Shown in pieces: positions 35,753-47,963 of a DNA stretch of 64,000 bases. The notes under the pieces are model-generated. The model did no database searches. It saw only the letters and a program-made list of their open reading frames with translations, and had not been told where the DNA came from. The position numbers and the translations under genes are program-made. Position 1 is the stretch's first letter, and every line of letters starts with the position of its first letter. Source of the stretch: Synaphobranchus kaupii (Eukaryota; Chordata; Actinopteri; Anguilliformes; Synaphobranchidae); contig CM056391.1 of assembly GCA_029718625.1 (NCBI GenBank), positions 5,911,158-5,975,157 on the forward strand, read 5' to 3'.

Positions 35753-35880
35753 CCTCCCGAGACTTCTTCTCACTGGGGAGTTTTTACCTCATTTGCCGTT
35801 TGGGGATTCAGGCCTGGTTTATGGTGTCTCAGTTCTCTGTAAAAAGCGTTATACAAATATAATTTAGTTGAATAGTGGAT
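35753..35880 (+). repeat. 3' tail of a fish SINE/LINE-type retroposon
   Basis: TTCCTCCCGAGACTTCTTCT, then GGGGAGTTTTTACCTC, then AAAAAGCGTTATACAAATAT and AATTTAGTTGAATAG: the usual fish retroposon 3' end with a GCGCTATACAAATAAAATTG-like terminus. Lies 50 bp before exon 3 of cassette F. Confidence 0.65.
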
Positions 35881-35928
35881 GAAGTAGGATCTGCACCCAT
35901 GATCTTGGCCTTCTTCCCTCTGTTACAG

Positions 35929-36104
35929 TGTACAGACACGGAGGAGAGGAAGACTGAAGCACTTCTTATAAAGGAGGAGAGAATGGAAGAGGACCGAGAC
36001 CCACAGGGAGAGATGAACACCAGGGAGGAGAGTAAGTGGAGAATAGGGGTTATAGGATATAGCAAAGTAAACCTGCTCATCTATGTGGCATACATGCATT
36101 TGTG

Positions 36105-36142
<38 letters not shown>

Positions 36143-36261
36143 ATACTCATACATACGCACGCACGCACGCACGCACGCACTCACACTCACTCACTCACTC
36201 ACTCACTCACTCACTCACTCACTCACTCACTCACTCACTCACTCACTCACTCACTCACTCA

Positions 36262-36298
<37 letters not shown>

Positions 36299-38802
36299 GC
36301 ACTCATATACACACACGTACTCATATACACACACACACGCACTCATACACACACACGCACTCATACACACACACACACACACACACACAGAAATGTACAC
36401 TGGCCCTGCAACAAATGCATATTTGTAAATACTTTTAACTTGTTAGATGCTGGTAAACAATTTGAAAATGGGATCTTCATCTACAAGCTGATAAAGAAGA
36501 AATGTTTATGCCTACATCCAGCCAGATTTTTCATATTTCCATGTAGATCTTTTTTGGGGCTTATGTCAACACAGAGCACTCTGGAATACTGGCATGATTT
36601 TGCTGATACTTCATGTGGATATACACACTGTTTGTAGAAACATATCAAAATAAATTTTTTTGGTGAACTGCCCCTTTTAAAGGGGACATGAAGCACTCGG
36701 TAAAGTGGCTCTGGTTTGTTAGCTTTTTACCTTAAATTAGATATGACCATGCGTTCAAATCTCAAATCGACCTGTATTTGCTGGAAAAAGAAGTTGAAAT
36801 TAGCATTTTTTCCACTAGGGCGCAGCCATCTTGGACCAACTGCGGTCGTGACATCACTATATTGGTTGGTCTCTGCTGCTCAATGTATTCCTATGGGAAA
36901 ATAGCTGACACTCAGTGAGTTCAACGATGTATCGTGAGGAAAAAATACGGTCTTTTTCTATTGCCCCAAGATGCTCAAATGAGTATTACTGTACAAAACT
37001 TAATTTAAAACTTAATTTCCACTAACTGCTTCTGACCCCTTCTGACCATAGCGCCTACTGCTGTGACCTGACGAGCCGGCAACTGCAGCTCCGTGCTTGT
37101 CTCCTGTACGCCAGGCTTATTGCCTTGATAAACGGTTTGGGAGCTAAAGTCGTGTCTAGGTAATATTGCCTACATAAAATAAGCATTAGCTTGTGATGCT
37201 AGGTCGCGGTGGGTATATATTTGCAGGCTGTTAACTAATATATCAAGGCAATGCAGCGGCGCTGCAGTTGCCGGCTGGCCACAGCATTAATATGGTCAGA
37301 AGCAGTTCGTGGAAATTAAGTTTTAAATTAAGTTTTGTTCGGTTATACTCATTTGAGCATCTTGGGGCAATAGAAAAAGACAGTCTGTGCGTTTTTTGTT
37401 TTATTTTTTACTCACGATACATCGTTGAGCTCACTGAAAGTCAGCTATTTTCCCATAGGAATACATTGCGCAGCAGAGACCGACCAACCTAGTCACGTCA
37501 CGACCGCAGTTGGTCCAAGATGGCTGCGCCCTAGTGGGGGAAAAAAGCGCATTTCAACTTCTTTTTCCAGCAAATACGGGTCGGTTTGAGATTTGAACGC
37601 ACGGTCATATCTAATTTAAGGTAAAAAGCTAACGAACCAGAGCCACTTTACCGAGTGCTTCATGTCCCCTTTAAGGTGTAAGAAATATGTGATTAGAATG
37701 TTCTTAACTGAACATTCAAATGCTGATGTAACAATAACTACTGAAAGCAATGGAGTTCTAGAACACTGACTTTGGGGGGGGGGGGAGTTGTTCCCTTGCA
37801 GTGACTGTTTGTTCCGCCCCCTCCCCAGGATTGGTGGACTCGGGCTCTGACGGTTTGGGACAAGCTCCCTCTGTGGACTCGCAGGCTCCGCCCACGACGT
37901 ACAGAGAGACCAGGCACTGCGTTTGGGAGGTCAGTGGCCTGGAAAGCAATCTTAAGGGAGAGGGAAGTGGCAAGAGGCTTCAGCACACAGGATCTGAACA
38001 GAGCACAGGTGGACTCCACAGTTCCTGTCCTGAATACTTAATGTGTGAGAGAACTAGTCAACTGAGGACTTTCTGTACACAGGGGGCTGGTGAAACAGAG
38101 GCTGATGATCCCTCCTGCTCGTATGCTACAGAAACCAGCTCTGAGAGCCTGTCCATTCACTCAGGGCTGCAGTCACTTCCTCTCACAGGGAAAGCTGCTG
38201 CCAGTAGTCTGTCATTGGGGTCTCTTGATGAGAAACCAGAGGTTGTAATGATAGACTCTACACCGACCGAAGAGGAAGCTGAGATATTTTCTGCATGGAA
38301 TGAAGAAGCAATTTCCAGAAATATTGCATCACAGCACAGACATTACAGTGAAGAGAGCGAGAGAATGGAAATGATTCCAGGAAACATTGACGTGTCCCCC
38401 CAATATGCACATATATCAGTGAGAGACAGCACTGAAGCCCCACACATCCTTGCACCTGATCTACACGCACGTGTGCCCTTTGATAATGAAATATCCGCAC
38501 CGAAGGGTATCGGTACACACAGAGTTGGCAGAAGGGAGAAACTGTTCATTTGTACGTATTGTGGGAAGGCCTTTAATCGTCCAAAAAAGGTTGAAATACA
38601 CCAGCGAGTCCACACGGGAGAGAAACCATACAGGTGCACGCTTTGTGGAAGGTGTTTCGCTGAGTCAGGTAATCTTAAAAAACATTTGAGGGTTCACACA
38701 GGAGAGAAACCGTTCAGATGTTCATCTTGTGGGAGAATGTTTGCCTCGATACAGAACCTTAAAACACATGAACAGCGAGATCATGCGTTTTGTGGAAGAT
38801 GA
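35929..38802 (+). CDS. Zinc-finger cassette F, exons 3-4 only, 3 C2H2 fingers, close paralogue of D
   Basis: Exon 3 is 35929-36031 (after CTGTTACAG, before GTAAGT) and exon 4 is 37829-38802 (after CTCCCCAG, ending TGA), in the conserved phases. Exon 3 encodes CTDTEERKTEALLIKEERMEED. Exon 4 starts with its own sequence (LVDSGSDGLGQAPSVDS), then from VWEVSGLES onward is nearly identical to gene D through the whole linker. The three fingers (about 38547-38790) have helix strings RPKKVEI, ESGNLKK and SIQNLKT, with H-x4-H in the last. Differences from D are concentrated in fingers 2 and 3. The linker motif VKPE of D is EKPE here, so one SUMO-like site is lost; LIKEE and LKGE remain. A 1-kb fold-back transposon fills the intron. 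No exons 1-2 are found upstream as far as cassette E. Confidence 0.75.
36103..36390. repeat. Compound microsatellite (CA)n-(CGCA)n-(CTCA)n-(CA)n
   Basis: About 290 bp of simple sequence in the intron of cassette F with a long central CTCA run. Open frames across it in several phases are artefacts. Confidence 0.97.
36677..37674. mobile_element. 1-kb fold-back DNA transposon with about 360-bp arms, TTAA-flanked
   Basis: The left arm from TTAAAGGGGACATGAAGCAC is matched inverted by the right arm ending GTGCTTCATGTCCCCTTTAA; both arms continue for about 360 bp. TTAA at both edges fits a piggyBac- or Kolobok-type target. No transposase frame. Lies in the intron of cassette F. Confidence 0.85.
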
Positions 38803-39228
38803 GTTTCTGCCGTTAGGATTGATGTGGGGAAGGAAGACTGCTTCATTTGTGTGATTTTTGTGGAATATATGCATAATTCTGTTTTTATACATTTAATTAA
38901 ATTTCATTAAAATCACGTCTTGCTTCCAAATCTGCACTTCCATTGTCAAACCAACGCGTCTACGGAAATGTGTTTCTCAGGGCAGAATAAGCGGATTACT
39001 ATGACAACAGTGCTGAAAAATAAACACAGAATTCAATGCATACATGTCACCTGCACCATTCATTGTATTATTGTTATTAATTGTATTTATAGCATGTCTT
39101 TATTTAAGACACTACATGAAATAAAAACTGATTTAAAATGTCATTTCCATCATGTCCTTGTAAATAAAATGTGAGAAATGTCAAATGAAACATTAGCGAT
39201 CAGTTTAGAATAATAGCAAAAGGCAAAA
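38803..39228 (+). terminator. 3' flank of cassette F with AATAAA signals
   Basis: AATAAA-type hexamers occur at about 39019 and 39161, in sense orientation 0.2-0.36 kb after the stop codon. Otherwise AT-rich and unremarkable. Confidence 0.35.
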
Positions 39229-39248
39229 TGGATGAGCGCCATGGCGAC

Positions 39249-40262
39249 TGGTATCTGTTAAGGCTCTGTTCCAGTGTGTGTATGGGCCCCATGGTCTGGT
39301 ATCTGTTAAGGCTCTGTTCCAGTGTGTGGATGGGCCCTACGGTCTGGTATCTGTTAAGGCTCTGTTCCAGTGTGTGGATGGGCCCTATGGTCTGGTATCT
39401 GTTAAGGCTCTGTTCCAGTGTGTGGATGGGCCCTATGGTCTGGTATCTGTTAAGGCTCTGTTCCAGTGTGTGGATGGGCCCTATGGTCTGGTATCTGTTA
39501 AGGCTCTGTTCCAGTGTGTGTATGTGCCCCATGGTCTGGTATCTGTTAAGGCTCTGTTCCAGTGTGTGGATGGGCCCTACAGTCTGGTATCTGTTAAGGC
39601 TCTGTTCCAGTGTGTGTATAGGGCCCATGGTCTGGTATCTGTTAAGGCTCTGTTCCAGTGTGTGGATGGGCCCCATGGTCTGGTATCTGTTAAGGCACTG
39701 TTCCAGTGTGTGGATGGGCCCCATGGTCTGGTATCTGTTAAGGCACTGTTCCAGTGTGTGGATGGGCCCTACGGTCTGGTATCTGTTAAGGCTCTGTTCC
39801 AGTGTGTGGATGGGCCCCATGGTCTGGTATCTGTTAAGGCTCTGTTCCAGTGTGTGGATGGGCCCCATGGTCTGGTATCTGTTAAGGCTCTGTTCCAGTG
39901 TGTGGATGGGCCCCATGGTCTGGTATCTGTTAAGTCTCTGTTCCAGTGTGTGGATGGGCCCTATGTTCTGGTATCTGTTAAGGCTCTGCTCCAGTGTGTG
40001 GATGGGCCCCATGGTCTGGTATCTGTTAAGGCTCTGTTCCAGTGTGTGGATGGGCCCTACGGTCTGGTATCTGTTAAGGCACTGTTCCAGTGTGTGGATG
40101 GGCCCTACTGTCTGGTATCTGTTAAGGCTCTGTTCCAGTGTGTGGATGGGCCCCATGGTCTGGTATCTGTTAAGGCACTGTTCCAGTGTGTGGATGGGCC
40201 CCATGGTCTGGTATCTGTTAAGGCACTGTTCCAGTGTGTGGATGGGCTCTGCGGTTTGGTAG
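39249..40262. repeat. 48-bp tandem array, about 21 copies
   Basis: The unit TCTGGTATCTGTTAAGGCTC plus TGTTCCAGTGTGTGGATGGG plus CCCCATGG has a strict 48-bp period. Because 48 is divisible by three, long open frames (344-376 codons) appear on both strands. They lack codon bias, domains or splice context and are treated as non-coding. This insertion is absent from the equivalent position after gene D. Confidence 0.95.
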
Positions 40263-40329
40263 AGAATTTGGGAGGAAGTGATGAAAAAGTAAGAGTAATG
40301 TTGTACTGCTGACATAAATCCAGCCCACA

Positions 40330-40944
40330 ACGCTGTAAACTAAACACCTGGTTTTGTATTTTTCTCGCGCCACTGTTTTAACTAGCGCTGGATGCCGAGG
40401 TCCTCAAATGCTGAGAAATTCTCGTGCATTTTCCCGTTGTGTACCGCCACCTCAAGCTCCCGCTGCATATCACCTAATGACCAAATGACAACGGGAGCGT
40501 ATGACGATTCACAGAACGTTTGCGTTTGTCCAATCAGCGATGTACAGGACTGCTAGCTCCACCCCATAGTATATTGTGTCTTTCGTTGGTACCTCACTGA
40601 AGGAGTAGCAAAATTTCGTTTCAAGAATTATAAACAGTACGGAGTGTGCATGAAGTACTCACGCAGATCTGCTGGATTGGGCAGACCGAGGAAATGGCAG
40701 TCGGCAGTGTGAATGTTGGGAAATCTTCCAGAACTGACAGAGGAAGCTGCAGCAACAACATGGGGCCAACAACACAATTTTACATTCCAAAAGGGAAAGA
40801 CAAACGTTTTTTTAAATGCAAGCGTCATCACCTCTGATTTCCATACATTGATGTCTATTGTCCTGGACTATGTTGAAGGTTTAAAGCTTTTAATGAAAAA
40901 TAATTTGAAATAAAGATTCCCTTTGAGCCAGACTTGTTGTTTGA
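40330..40944 (+). other. Left flank of VNTR array 2
   Basis: Ends with AATAAA (about 40911) followed by GAGCCAGACTTGTTG, the arrangement also seen before array 1 and at 420-505. A 63-codon frame at 40646-40837 has no known domain. On the minus strand a GCAG acceptor and a GTGAGT donor bracket about 80 bp; I do not consider this sufficient for an exon. Confidence 0.4.
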
Positions 40945-43900
40945 GTCTCTGCTGAGTAAATCTACAGTCTCTGTACTGAGTAAATCTACAGTCTCTGTCC
41001 TGAGTAAATCTACATTCTCTGTACTGAGTAAATCTACAGTCTCTGCTGAGTAAATCTACAGTCTCTGCTGAGTAAATCTACAGTTTCTGTGCTGAGTAAA
41101 TCTACAGTCTCTGTGCTGAGTAAATCTACAGTCTCTGTACTGAGTAAATCTACAGTCTCTGTACTGAGTAAATCTACAGTCTCTGTGCAGAGTAAATCTA
41201 CATTCTCTGTACTGAGTAAATCTACAGTCTCTACTGAGTAAATCTACAGTCTCTGTGCTGAGTAAATCTACAGTCTCTGTGCTGAGTAAATCTACAGTCT
41301 GCTGAGTAAATCTACAGTCTCTGCTGAGTAAATCTACAGTCTGTACTGAGTAAATCTACTGTCTCTGTGCTGAGTAAATCTACAGTCTCTGTACTGAGTA
41401 AATCTACAGTCTCTGTACTGAGTAAATCTACAGTCTCTGCTGAGTAAATTTACAGTCTCTGTACTGAGTAAATCTACAGTCTCTGTGCTGAGTAAATCTA
41501 CAGTCTCTGCTGAGTAAATCTACAGTCTCTGCTGAGTAAATCTACAGTCTCTGTACTGAGTAAATCTACAGTCTCTGCTGAGTAAATCTACAGTCTCTGT
41601 GCTGAGTAAATCTACAGTCTCTGCTGAGTAAATCTACAGTCTCTGTGCTGAGTAAATCTACAGTCTCTGTACTGAGTAAATCTACAGTCTCTGCTGAGTA
41701 AATCTACAGTCTCTGTACTGAGTAAATCTACAGTCTCTGTGCTGAGTAAATCTACAGTCTGCTGAGTAAATCTACAGTCTCTGCTGAGTAAATCTACAGT
41801 CTGTACTGAGTAAATCTACTGTCTCTGTGCTGAGTAAATCTACAGTCTCTGTACTGAGTAAATCTACAGTCTCTGTACTGAGTAAATCTACAGTCTGTGC
41901 TGAGTAAATTTACAGTCTCTGTACTGAGTAAATCTACAGTCTCTGCTGAGTAAGTCTACAGTCTCTGCTGAGTAAATCTACAGTCTCTGTACTGAGTAAA
42001 TCTACAGTCTCTGCTGAGTAAATCTACAGTCTCTGTGCTGAGTAAATCTACAGTCTGCTGAGTAAATCTACAGTCTCTGTGCTGAGTAAATCTACAGTCT
42101 CTGTACTGAGTAAATCTACAGTCTCTGCTGAGTAAATCTACAGTCTCTGTACTGAGTAAATCTACAGTCTCTGTGCTGAGTAAATCTACATTCTCTGTAC
42201 TGAGTAAATCTACAGTCTCTGTACTGAGTAAATCTACAGTCTCTGTGCTGAGTAAATCTACAGTCTCAGTGCTGAGTAAATCTACAGTCTCTGCTGAGTA
42301 AATCTACAGTCTGTACTGAGTAAATCTACTGTCCCTGTGCTGAGTAAATCTACAGTCTCTGTACTGAGTAAATCTACAGTCTCCGTGCTGAGTAAATCTA
42401 CAGTCTCTGTACTGAGTAAATCTACAGTCTGTACTGAGTAAATCTACTGTCCCTGTGCTGAGTAAATCTACAGTCTCTGTACTGAGTAAATCTACAGTCT
42501 CTGTACTGAGTAAATCTACAGTCTCCGTGCTGAGTAAATCTACAGTCTCTGTACTGAGTAAATCTACAGTCTCTGTACTGAGTAAATCTACAGTCTCTCT
42601 GCTGAGTAAATCTACAGTCTTTGTACTGAGTAAATCTACAGTCTCTGTGCTGAGTAAATCTACAGTCTCTACTGAGTAAATCTACAGTCTCTGCTGAGTA
42701 AATCTACAGTCTGCTGAGTAAATCTACAGTCTCTGTGCTGAGTAAATCTACAGTCTGCTGAGTAAATCTACAGTCTCTGCTGAGTAAATCTACAGTCTCT
42801 GTACTGAGTAAATCTACAGTCTCTGTGCTGAGTAAATCTACAGTCTTTGTGCTGAGTAAATCTACAGTCTCTGTGCTGAGTAAATCTACAGTCTCTGCTG
42901 AGTAAATCTACAGTCTGTACTGAGTAAATCTACTGTGTCTGTGCTCAGTAAATCTACAGACTCTGTTGAGTAAATCTACAGTCTCTGTACTGAGTAAATC
43001 TACAGTCTCTGCTGAGTAAATCTACAGTCTCTGTACTGAGTAAATCTACAGTCTCTGCTGAGTAAATCTACAGTCTCTGTACTGAGTAAATCTACAGTCT
43101 CTGTGCTGAGTAAATCTACATTCTCTGTACTGAGTAAATCTACAGTCTCTGTACTGAGTAAATCTACAGTCTTTGTACTGAGTAAATCTACAGTCTCTGT
43201 GCTGAGTAAATCTACAGTCTCTGTGCTGACTAAATCTACAGTCTCTGTGCTGAGTAAATCTACAGTCTCTGCTGAGTAAATCTACAGTCTGTACTGAGTA
43301 AATCTGCTGTCTCTGTGCTGAGTAAATCTACAGTCTCTGCTGAGTAAATCGACAGTCTCTGTACTGAGTAAATCTACAGTCTCTGCTGAGTAAATCTACA
43401 GTCTCTGTACTGAGTAAATCTACAGTCTCTGTGCTGAGTAAATCTACAGTCTCTGTGCTGAGTAAATCTACAGTCTGCTGAGTAAATCTACAGTCTCTGT
43501 ACTGAGTAAATCTACTGTCTCTGTGCTGAGTAAATCTACAGTCTCTGTACTGAGTAAATCTACAGTCTTTGTACTGAGTAAATCTACAGTCTCTGTACTG
43601 AGTAAATCTACAGTCTCTGCTAAGTAAATCTACAGTCTCTGTACTGAGTAAATCTACAGTCTCTGTGCTGAGTAAATCTACATTCTCTGTACTGAGTAAA
43701 TCTACAGTCTCTGTACTGAGTAAATCTACAGTTTCTGTGCTGAGTAAATCTACAGTCTCTACTGAGTAAATCTACAGTCTCTGTGCTGAGTAAATCTACA
43801 GTCTCTGTACTGAGTAAATCTACAGTCTCTGTACTGAGTAAATCTACAGTCTCTGTACTGAGTAAATCTACAGTCTCTGTGCTGAGTAAATCTACATTCT

Positions 43901-43945
43901 CTGTACTGAGTATCTTTACTGAGTAAATCTACTGCTGAGTAAATT
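40945..43945. repeat. VNTR array 2: same 22-24 bp unit as array 1, about 130 copies (3 kb)
   Basis: The unit CTGAGTAAATCTACAGTCTC with TGTA, TGTG or a shortened TG connector is identical in consensus to array 1, 13 kb upstream. It contains internal higher-order duplications: the sequence around 41290-41420 recurs at about 41760-41890, and similar blocks with CTACTGTC variants recur at 42320 and 42440. Length in the assembly should be treated with caution. Confidence 0.97.
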
Positions 43946-44613
43946 AGTCATGATACAGAGTGAATCAAGCCAAAGGTTAAAGATACGTTTCCTTTCTAAG
44001 GCCACATTCACGCATTAATTTGCCTCTTTTAGTGGTCACTTCTAGGCTACAGTTTTAATGAATGAACTATGTCTCCCACATACATACAGAGAACCAAACG
44101 CCAAAGCACTTCTGTGGCTGTATGAATCAAATGCATTTTACTTTCCAATATTCTGTCAGTCCCAAGTATCTTGACATCAGTATGCTGTTGACAGTATTCA
44201 ACCAGGAAGTGGCTTGAACACTGATCATAATGAATAGATTACAATTGATTTGGAAGTAAAGATTAAATGCTCCCAAAAATAGAACAGGTGGAACAATTTA
44301 ATGTTGCAATTTAATATTACGTTGGAATCTTCAAAGGTATTTGCAAATGACACTGCCATCATTTTGTGAACCACACTGAACACATTACCACCAGTTTTCC
44401 CCCCCAAATTATTCATCTATAATATGAGATTATTGCATCATTAAATTATTCCAGGGCTAGTCTGTATGCAGCGGTTATTTATTATTATTATTTATTTATT
44501 TATTTATGGGTACGTGATGGCTAGGTGATTGTAATGTAAATGTAATGTAATGCCGTGTGTTTGAAGGCTGATAAACAGGGATGCAGTTTAATCAGCTTGT
44601 TCCTCTGTTGCAG
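43946..44613. other. Right flank of VNTR array 2
   Basis: CAGAGAACCAAACGCCAAAG and CTGTGGCTGTATGAATCAAA at 44088-44131 match the flank of array 1 (28950-28995). AT-rich, with a TTATT microsatellite at 44476-44507. No exon 1- or exon 2-like sequence. Confidence 0.5.
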
Positions 44614-47169
44614 ACTGCAGACGGGGAGCAGCGCTCCCTTATATCACTTCATATAAAGGAGGAGAAACCAGAGGATGCTCTGGTGAAAACTGACCCTCGC
44701 AGAGAACAGCAGAACAGCGGGAAAAGTGAGTGTTCATCGGCCAGGCCTGCAATCAATTCAGAACGGGATTCTAATTCTTTGGAATCGGAATGAAGGGAAA
44801 TCGAAGGGAATTTCATTTAGTTCCACTGACTTTCCAAAATAATGTCAGACCATATAGTTTGCAATAGTTTTGTAATGGAATGTTTAAATGTTTGTGAAAT
44901 TTTGTGTTTAAACTCCTTAAAGTCCACATCATAAATTGGGGAGAAAAGAGAAAGGGGAATATTGACTAAATCGACTAAATTTATGTTTTAAATGTGATTG
45001 GAATTTTATAGAATGTAAATGGAACTGCACAGCACTCCCTTAATTCCTTATATCCTTCCATTTAAATTCTAATTCCAATTCGTTTTTTGGTTGATTCTAT
45101 TTCATTCTAGAATTGACTCCAGCCATATGGTTAATAAGTATCTTAACCTGTGTGTGTGTGGCTTTTTTTAAAGGGTAGTTCCACCGAAAAACAACATTAA
45201 CCTTATTTAACAGAGCAAGGCCCAACTAATTAAGTCTCTCTTTGTCGCTGGCCAAAACAACATGTGAACGGAAATATTAAAAGTTACAAATTTGGTAGAG
45301 GTGTATGTCAAAATGACGTACACCTCTACCACTTCCTTGTTTTTGAAAGACTACAGTGGCGTCAAGTGGGCGTGTAAATTACATAGGCACATAGGCGGAG
45401 CCAGCGAGGGAGGAAATAGTGCTGTGTCACTGTCACTGCGTAGGGACCACAGAGTTCTGTGGTAGGGACACATCGTAGATCAAGCTAGCTATCATTGCTA
45501 TTTTATTATAATGTCACAAAATAATTGATACGTTCTTTCCTAATGATGTTTTGGCAAACTAAACCAAACAGGAATCGAGTGCTGTCGGTTACAGAGTGGA
45601 CAAATGATAGGCTACAATTCCGGTTTCCTCTGCCTTAATGAATCACCCGGTAAGGAACCATGTCAACTACATCATGATCCATGACCATGAGCCTTCCACA
45701 TCAGCTTCCGTTTTGAGCCCGAATAGGCTATCCTGTGCTGAACGTGCTGCCAATTACGACTGCTTCGGCATTAAACTGCCAGGTAGCAAGCATTTCCATT
45801 TCAGTTGGAATTGCGGTAGTTACAACATGTAGGCTAATGCTACGCCACTTGTTTACCTTGGTTAAACATTACAGGTTAACGTTAGAGGACAGGGATGAGA
45901 AATTAAAAAGTGTTGCAGACTGGTGGTGGTATTTTTTTCAGTAGAACAGTTACATTAGTGTCTAACTTTCCAGTGAGTAACGTGGCCTCTGGTACGTGCA
46001 GGACAAGCAGGAAAATTCCCAGTTCCTCCGCTCAGTGTTGCCATGTCCGCGGTTTTACGGCCAAATTGGACTACTTTCCAAGTGCAGTCACGGAGGGAAA
46101 TGAAAAGTCACAAAGCACACACTTTTAAATGGTAAAAAATATATGTTGATTTGTACTTAAAATACGTTGATTCCGGTTAAAAATATATTCTTGGCTAGTT
46201 TTGAGTCGCCATTTGGCTGGAAACTGTTGCAAGATCTGGCAACCCTGCGTCCGCTCTGGTCGTAATGTTGTGTGACTGGCGTTGTCTGACTCATAAACTG
46301 CCCATAAACTGCAAGCGCTCTTGGCCATTGTAGTTCACAGTAATGCAGGTACCTGGTACATGCGCAGTAGTTTGGGGCTATATCTCTGCTCTCACTACAG
46401 GTAGAAAGTTGACTGAGAGCTCATGTTAATCAGGAGGAGAGCTACTTTTCTACAAATCAAACACATTTTTCGGTGGAACTCCCCTTTAACCAAGGAACCG
46501 TCTTATTCTTATTCTACAGAAACGGACCCAGATAGCCTGCCATTTCACTCAGAGATGAGGTCACTTCCTGTTACGGAGGAAGCAGAGGTTGCGTTAAAGG
46601 GCTCTGTGCCTGTCGAAGCAGTGGCTGGGGAGCATTCGCCGTTCGACAGCGGGTGCAGCTCAGGGCCAGCAGAAGCTCATGCCCAACGCGGTCGTCACGG
46701 AGACCAATGGCAGGGACAGGAAGCTCTGCCTGGAAGTGCCGCCGACGGGTTTCTCTCACGCGCCCAGACCGTGTACGAGAGAAACCAGCCACCCGTGGGC
46801 GCATCTGAGCCCCGTGGCGGTTTCCCCGCCCCCGCTCCATTCCGATCTTACCGTAAAGTCTCCGATAGAAAGAGGAAGTTCCTTTGTCAGTACTGCGGCA
46901 AGGGCTTCCCCCGGGCAAAGGAGCTGGAGATACACCGGAGGATCCACACGGGAGAGAAACCGTACAGCTGCACGCAGTGCGGCAAGCGCTTCTCCCAGTC
47001 CTGCAACCTGAAGACGCACCTGAGCATCCACACCGGGGAGAAGCCCTTCGTCTGCGTGGTGTGCGGGAAGAATTTCACACGCTTCAGCCACCTGAAGAGG
47101 CACCACAGAGTACACAGCGTGACGGACGCTGCGCAATGTGAGACGTTTCTTCTGAGGATTTTGCCTTGA
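44614..47169 (+). CDS. Zinc-finger cassette G, exons 3-4 with the 5' part of exon 4 lost, 3 C2H2 fingers
   Basis: Exon 3 is 44614-44725 (after CTGTTGCAG, before GTGAGT), encoding [20 protein letters not shown]. Family homology in exon 4 resumes only at about 46490, immediately after a 1.3-kb TTAA transposon, so the WEVSG to GAVTETED portion (about 250 bp) is missing. The best acceptor is TTCTTATTCTACAG at 46519. It joins exon 3 in frame (A plus AA gives Lys, then [20 protein letters not shown]), giving exon 4 46520-47169, ending TGA. Three fingers (46873-47115) have helix strings RAKELEI, QSCNLKT and RFSHLKR. The linker resembles E, but fingers 1-2 and the preceding DRKRKF resemble B and C. 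No exons 1-2 nearby. It may be a working 3' cassette with a trimmed linker or a decaying pseudogene; fingers and stop are intact. Confidence 0.6.
45168..46489. mobile_element. TTAA-flanked DNA transposon abutting exon 4 of cassette G
   Basis: Left TTAAAGGGTAGTTCCACCG and right CGGTGGAACTCCCCTTTAA are inverted termini. No transposase frame is recognisable. Inside, 46030-46255 is a copy of the TGTTGCCATGTCC...GATCTGGCAACC repeat also found at 47484-47703. The left neighbour is intron-like and the right neighbour is coding exon 4. Confidence 0.8.
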
Positions 47170-47301
47170 ACTCGGCAGCGTTTTTCAACCCTGGTCCCTG
47201 GGGGATGCCGTGTATACTGGTTTTTGTTAAAGCCAATCTCTTCATCAATTAAGGTTGTTGAAAATGTGTTTAAGTTCTACCGTAATTGTGTGGTTAAACC
47301 T

Positions 47302-47963
47302 AGGCTGTGTCCGAATCAGAGCCCTAGCTACTGCGGCCTGTCTCCTGCGTACAGTGCACCGGCAGAAGTGAGCTGTTTAATGTGCACTGTGTAGCACGCG
47401 ACGTGCAGTGGGCGAAAAATATCCGCCATACTATTTTCCAACCGTACTGTGAAAGTGTCGTAAGCAGGTCGTAAGACGTCACACCAGTGTTGCCATGTCC
47501 ACGGTTTTACAGCTAAATTGGGCTACTTTCAAAGTGTAGTCACGGGTAAAAGTTTTAAGTTGCAAAGCACACACTTATTTTAAAAAAAAAAAAAAGGATG
47601 ATTTCTATTGAAAATACATTGGTTTCGGTTAAAAATATATTTTGGGCTAGTTTTGAGTCGCTATTTGGCTGGAAAGTCTTGCAAGATCTGGCAACCTTGC
47701 GCTGCCATGTCACGTGTTGTTTTTGTTGTATTTGAAGGAAAACGTCAGCGAAGCTGCGCCTCATTTTATTATTTTTTTTAACGAAGCTCAGGTCATATTT
47801 ATGCGGCCAAAATGTTCATGTACCCGGAAGTAAGTGTATCATACGGGGGTTTAAATTATACTATATTTAGAGAAAATTTTGCCGATTTAACTACCTTTTC
47901 CGCCTTGTTTACTCAACAAGCCTACCTAATAGTATGGAAGGGTGCTGATTAGGACACAGCCCT
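47302..47963. mobile_element. Full-length MITE with GGCTGTGTCC termini and a nested repeat
   Basis: GGCTGTGTCCGAATCAGAGCC at the left and GCTGATTAGGACACAGCC at the right, flanked by AAACCTA and CTAGTTT. It carries at 47484-47703 a second copy of the roughly 210-bp repeat in the transposon at 45168-46489. The right part matches the truncated copy at 1666-1845. Confidence 0.8.

Noticed and set aside
39200..40330. Long overlapping open frames on both strands (344-376 codons)
   Set aside because: Created by the 48-bp period, which keeps all frames open; equal openness in three frames is a sign of repetition, not coding.
40646..40837. 63-codon frame as a small gene or last exon
   Set aside because: No recognisable domain and poor splice context; the segment matches the intergenic module placed before the VNTR arrays.
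40945..43945. Array of short repeats considered as CRISPR-like
   Set aside because: No unique spacers; units are contiguous 22-24 bp tandem copies in a vertebrate genome.
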